DNA of 7,288 bases from contig CAMCJW010000144.1 of the NCBI GenBank assembly GCA_945875195.1, forward strand, positions 1 through 7,288. Reading direction: 5' to 3'. This DNA is from Chitinophaga pinensis. GTDB taxonomy: Bacteria; Bacteroidota; Bacteroidia; UKL13-3. A program made the translations under genes and the position numbers. Shown here piece by piece: positions 4,603 through 7,288 of the stretch. The notes below the pieces were generated by a model, which worked only from the letters and a program-made list of their open reading frames with translations, had not been told where the DNA came from and did no database searches. How positions within the stretch are numbered: position 1 is the first letter of the stretch; every line of letters begins with the position of its first letter.

Positions 4603-7288
4603 ATGAAAAGAATTTGTTTACTAATTGCCATTTTTCTGGGTGTTTTTCATTCGTATGGGCAGCAAATGCTCACCGATAATTTTGAATATACTTCTGGAAC
4701 AGCATTAACAGCTAATACTTGGACCTTAAATGGTTTTCCGCCAACAAATCCTATCAATGTTACTTCCACCGGACTTACATTTTCTGGATATGTGAATTCG
4801 GGTTTAGGAAACGCTGCCTACTTAATGAGTACTGGTAGTGATGTTTATAAATCAGGAACAAATACAATCAATAGTGGTTCAGTATATGCAGCCTTTATGT
4901 ATAAGGTTGACACAGTAGGTACAGGAGATTATTTTTTCGGTTTTTTCAATACGTTGAATACAACTGTTTACCTAGGAAAAGTATATCTTAGAGCTGCTGG
5001 TACAGGTTTTTATCGTATCGGACTTTCTAAAACTACTGAGGGGCCGCTTTATTCGGCAGATTCATTTCCTGTAGGAACAACTTCTATGATTGTTCTAAAA
5101 TATACTTTTGCAGCTGGAACCAATAACGATACAGCTACTTTATATAACATCACAGGTAGTTTCCCTACAAATGAACCAAGTACACCAACAATTATAACCA
5201 ATGGAAATGGTGCGCCAGATGCCACAAACATTGGAAGAATTGGTTTACGCCAAGGAGCAGTTTTACAAGGTTCTTCTTTAGTACTTGATGGAATTAGAAT
5301 GGGGCAAAAATGGGTTGATTTAAATGCACCTACTACTTTTAACCCAGGCCCTTTGCCTTTTATATTTGTAAACAATATAACGGCAAACTCAGCTCGAATT
5401 AATTGGAACAGGCCAGCTATTTATAATACCAATTACCACAAAACATTGATATTTTTGAAAAAGGGAAGTGCAATTTCTCCCGGAGTACCTACCAAGGGCT
5501 TGAATTATTACAATGCTGATAGCAATTTTGCAGGTTCAGGTACGCCATATGAATTTGATACTGCTGTTTGCGTTTATAAAGGGGATACAACCTTTGTTAA
5601 TGTTGTTGGTTTAGCTCCCTCAACAAGGTATATAGCTTTAGGGTATGCCGTTTCTATTGGAGATTCAATTTATGCAACAGGTACTATTTCAACTTCCTTC
5701 CTAACTCCTACCACCGCTCCAGGCAATATGTTTGGAGCAAGCTTTACTGCTACTTCCAAGAATTCGGCTCGTATTAACTGGAACAAAGGGGGTAATTATA
5801 ACAATACAAACCATACTACTTTAGTTTTTGTACGTGAGTTAAACGCTGTAGTCACAGGACCAAATACCAGAGACCCAAATTTTATAATAGCAGACACTAA
5901 TTTTCTAAGCACTACTAGTTCCAAATATCAAAATGACGCATTGGCTAAATGTGTGTACAATGGTGATTTAAATACCGTAGAAATTTCTGGATTAAAAGCA
6001 GGCACGCGCTATTATGTAATGATTATTGGTGTAAATGTTTTTGATTCAGCTTATGCCACAACACCAACTACGACAAATGGTATTACACCAACTGGCGGCC
6101 CTACTGCCATCAATACTTTTAGGTTTACGGGTAGGTTAGAAAATAATTCTACTGTTTCTTGGAACAAACCAGTTGGCTACATAGACTCCTTGTATACCAT
6201 CTTAATATTCATGAGAAAGGACACTACCAATTTATCATTTCCAGCAGCATCTGCAATGGCTACTTCTTATGTGGCAGATTCCAACCTTTTGGGTAGTGGT
6301 ACGCCATTTGAACATGACCCATTGGCAAAATGTATTTATAATGGTGATGGAAACGCTGTTGGCGTGCCAAACTTAATCATCAATACACGTTATTATTTAA
6401 TTGGGTATGCAGTAAAAACAGATTCAAATTTGTATTCATTGCCCAATATCATCAATAACAGAACCATGGTTGATTCTGTCACAAATATTATTGGCGTTGG
6501 AACCTCTGCCACCTCTGCTACCTTAACTTGGACCAGTCCGCCAAACTTTGTAAATGGAACCCACCAATATTTAGTATTTGTGAAAGCAGGCGCACCTATG
6601 ACAGTTGGAACACCCACCCGTGCAGCAAATAGGTATACAGCAAATGCAAATTTTGGTTCAGGTACCCAGTACCAAAACGATGTAAGTGCTACTTGCGTTT
6701 ATCGCAATGCCTTCAATAGCGTTACTGTAAATAATTTAGTTTATGGCGTTACTTATTATGCAACAGTTTTGGTTATCAGGGTTGCAGATTCTGTTTATAC
6801 CAGAGCAAATACAGGATCCATGAAGTCTTTGGATTTGCCTCCTGCTGCTAAAATTGGTCCTTTGGTAAAAACAAATATGACTACTGGAGTTGTTGACTCT
6901 GCTGGTAAGCGCGCAACCATTAGAGGGATTGTTTATACGCCTAATTTTAGAACTGGTGCTGGTTTCTTATTTGTTGTGAGAGATGAAACAGGTGGTATTT
7001 CAGTTTCTAGTACCAACAAAACATTTGGTTATACACCAAAAGAGGGAGATAGCATTGAAGCAACTGGTACTGTTACTCAAGCAAATGGTTTGGCTACTTT
7101 ATCAACCTTAGATACTGTATTTTTATTTTACGGAGGTTATAATATTGCCAAACCTAAAGTTTATACCAAACCAGATGAAAACTCAGAAAACGATTTAGTT
7201 ATTTACAATAGATTGGTATTGCCAGTTAAAATAGCCAATTGGCCAACAACTGGAACTGTTATCGCTTTGAATACTTATACCGGAGATA
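4603..7288 (+). CDS. Large secreted modular protein with ConA-like, FN3-like and OB-like domains (3' end outside window)
   Basis: The frame runs from ATG at 4603 to the window edge without a stop (895 full codons seen). The first 20 or so residues, MKRICLLIAIFLGVFHSYGQ, are a signal peptide. Residues about 22-240 look like a jelly-roll (ConA/laminin-G-like) domain common in Bacteroidota surface proteins: it starts DNFEY and ends LDGIRMGQKWVDL. Four fibronectin-III-like repeats of 121-127 residues follow (about 254-745), marked by W268, W393, W520 and W643. From about 765 an OB-fold-like module begins (RATIRGIVY, FVVRDETGGISV, EGDSIEATGTV), similar in pattern to OB domains in secreted nucleases and DUF5689-type proteins. 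This architecture is typical of type IX secretion cargo, whose sorting domain would lie beyond the edge. The catalytic or binding role cannot be told from what is visible. The start is supported by the signal peptide; there is no Shine-Dalgarno sequence. Confidence 0.85.
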   Translation, partial: MKRICLLIAIFLGVFHSYGQQMLTDNFEYTSGTALTANTWTLNGFPPTNPINVTSTGLTFSGYVNSGLGNAAYLMSTGSDVYKSGTNTINSGSVYAAFMYKVDTVGTGDYFFGFFNTLNTTVYLGKVYLRAAGTGFYRIGLSKTTEGPLYSADSFPVGTTSMIVLKYTFAAGTNNDTATLYNITGSFPTNEPSTPTIITNGNGAPDATNIGRIGLRQGAVLQGSSLVLDGIRMGQKWVDLNAPTTFNPGPLPFIFVNNITANSARINWNRPAIYNTNYHKTLIFLKKGSAISPGVPTKGLNYYNADSNFAGSGTPYEFDTAVCVYKGDTTFVNVVGLAPSTRYIALGYAVSIGDSIYATGTISTSFLTPTTAPGNMFGASFTATSKNSARINWNKGGNYNNTNHTTLVFVRELNAVVTGPNTRDPNFIIADTNFLSTTSSKYQNDALAKCVYNGDLNTVEISGLKAGTRYYVMIIGVNVFDSAYATTPTTTNGITPTGGPTAINTFRFTGRLENNSTVSWNKPVGYIDSLYTILIFMRKDTTNLSFPAASAMATSYVADSNLLGSGTPFEHDPLAKCIYNGDGNAVGVPNLIINTRYYLIGYAVKTDSNLYSLPNIINNRTMVDSVTNIIGVGTSATSATLTWTSPPNFVNGTHQYLVFVKAGAPMTVGTPTRAANRYTANANFGSGTQYQNDVSATCVYRNAFNSVTVNNLVYGVTYYATVLVIRVADSVYTRANTGSMKSLDLPPAAKIGPLVKTNMTTGVVDSAGKRATIRGIVYTPNFRTGAGFLFVVRDETGGISVSSTNKTFGYTPKEGDSIEATGTVTQANGLATLSTLDTVFLFYGGYNIAKPKVYTKPDENSENDLVIYNRLVLPVKIANWPTTGTVIALNTYTGD
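5362..6840 (+). repeat. Four fibronectin-III-like protein repeats, one cysteine each
   Basis: Repeat starts are near residues 254, 377, 507 and 630 of the secreted protein. Each begins with an R/T-(I/V/L)-x-W strand. It continues with a Y-x-A-D-x-N-(F/L)-like and G-S-G-T-like loop, then D-x4-C-(V/I)-Y (C323, C450, C577, C698), then a hydrophobic-x-x-L followed by T-R-Y-Y or similar, and D-S-x-Y. The period in residues is constant, but the DNA has diverged, so this is an old internal duplication. Such repeats usually act as spacers or protein- or glycan-binding modules outside the cell. Confidence 0.8.

Noticed and set aside
5049..5375. 108-codon open frame on the minus strand opposite the secreted-protein gene
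   Set aside because: It lies wholly antisense to a well-supported coding frame with signal peptide and domains; its composition is that of a shadow frame and no start signal or family is recognisable.
6393..6617. 74-codon minus-strand open frame
   Set aside because: Antisense to the third and fourth FN3-like repeats; no recognisable features.

Overview
The window looks like a piece of a Bacteroidota chromosome, probably from a free-living Sphingobacteriia/Chitinophagia/Saprospiria-type lineage. The signs are AT-rich DNA, genes with no Shine-Dalgarno sequence and AT-rich leaders, a large TonB-dependent receptor with an N-terminal carboxypeptidase-regulatory-like domain, a modular secreted protein of the kind usually exported by the type IX secretion system, and at least one match to the Bacteroidota -7 promoter consensus TAnnTTTG. 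The taxonomic call is inference from style; there is no rRNA or marker gene here.

Layout. Positions 5-1406 are a complete IS4-family insertion sequence with 15-bp perfect terminal inverted repeats and one DDE transposase gene (92-1306, +). A hairpin and a likely promoter lie inside its left end. About 60-80 bp beyond its right end is the tail of a TonB-dependent outer-membrane receptor gene on the minus strand (4329 down to 1486). The receptor start is placed at 4329, where a clean signal peptide begins, not at the longer open frame starting at 4389. A 273-bp AT-rich gap (4330-4602) separates it from a divergently transcribed gene (4603 to beyond the right edge). That gene encodes a secreted protein with a signal peptide, a ConA/laminin-G-like N-terminal domain, four fibronectin-III-like repeats of about 125 residues and the beginning of an OB-fold-like module. 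It has no stop codon inside the window.

How the parts relate. The IS is an inserted mobile element with no visible cargo. The receptor and the secreted protein share an intergenic control region but belong to widespread, functionally independent families, so a link between them is not shown. The most notable detail is at the receptor's 3' end. The frame stops at a TGA, but the next codons in the same frame encode MNVKF followed by TAA, which with a Gly in place of the TGA is the expected end of an outer-membrane beta-barrel. This looks like a one-base nonsense change (or sequencing error) that removes the terminal Phe. A second point is that each of the four repeats of the secreted protein carries exactly one cysteine at the same place, with no other cysteine in the visible mature chain. 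I found no defence system, CRISPR array, RNA gene or clearly novel system.
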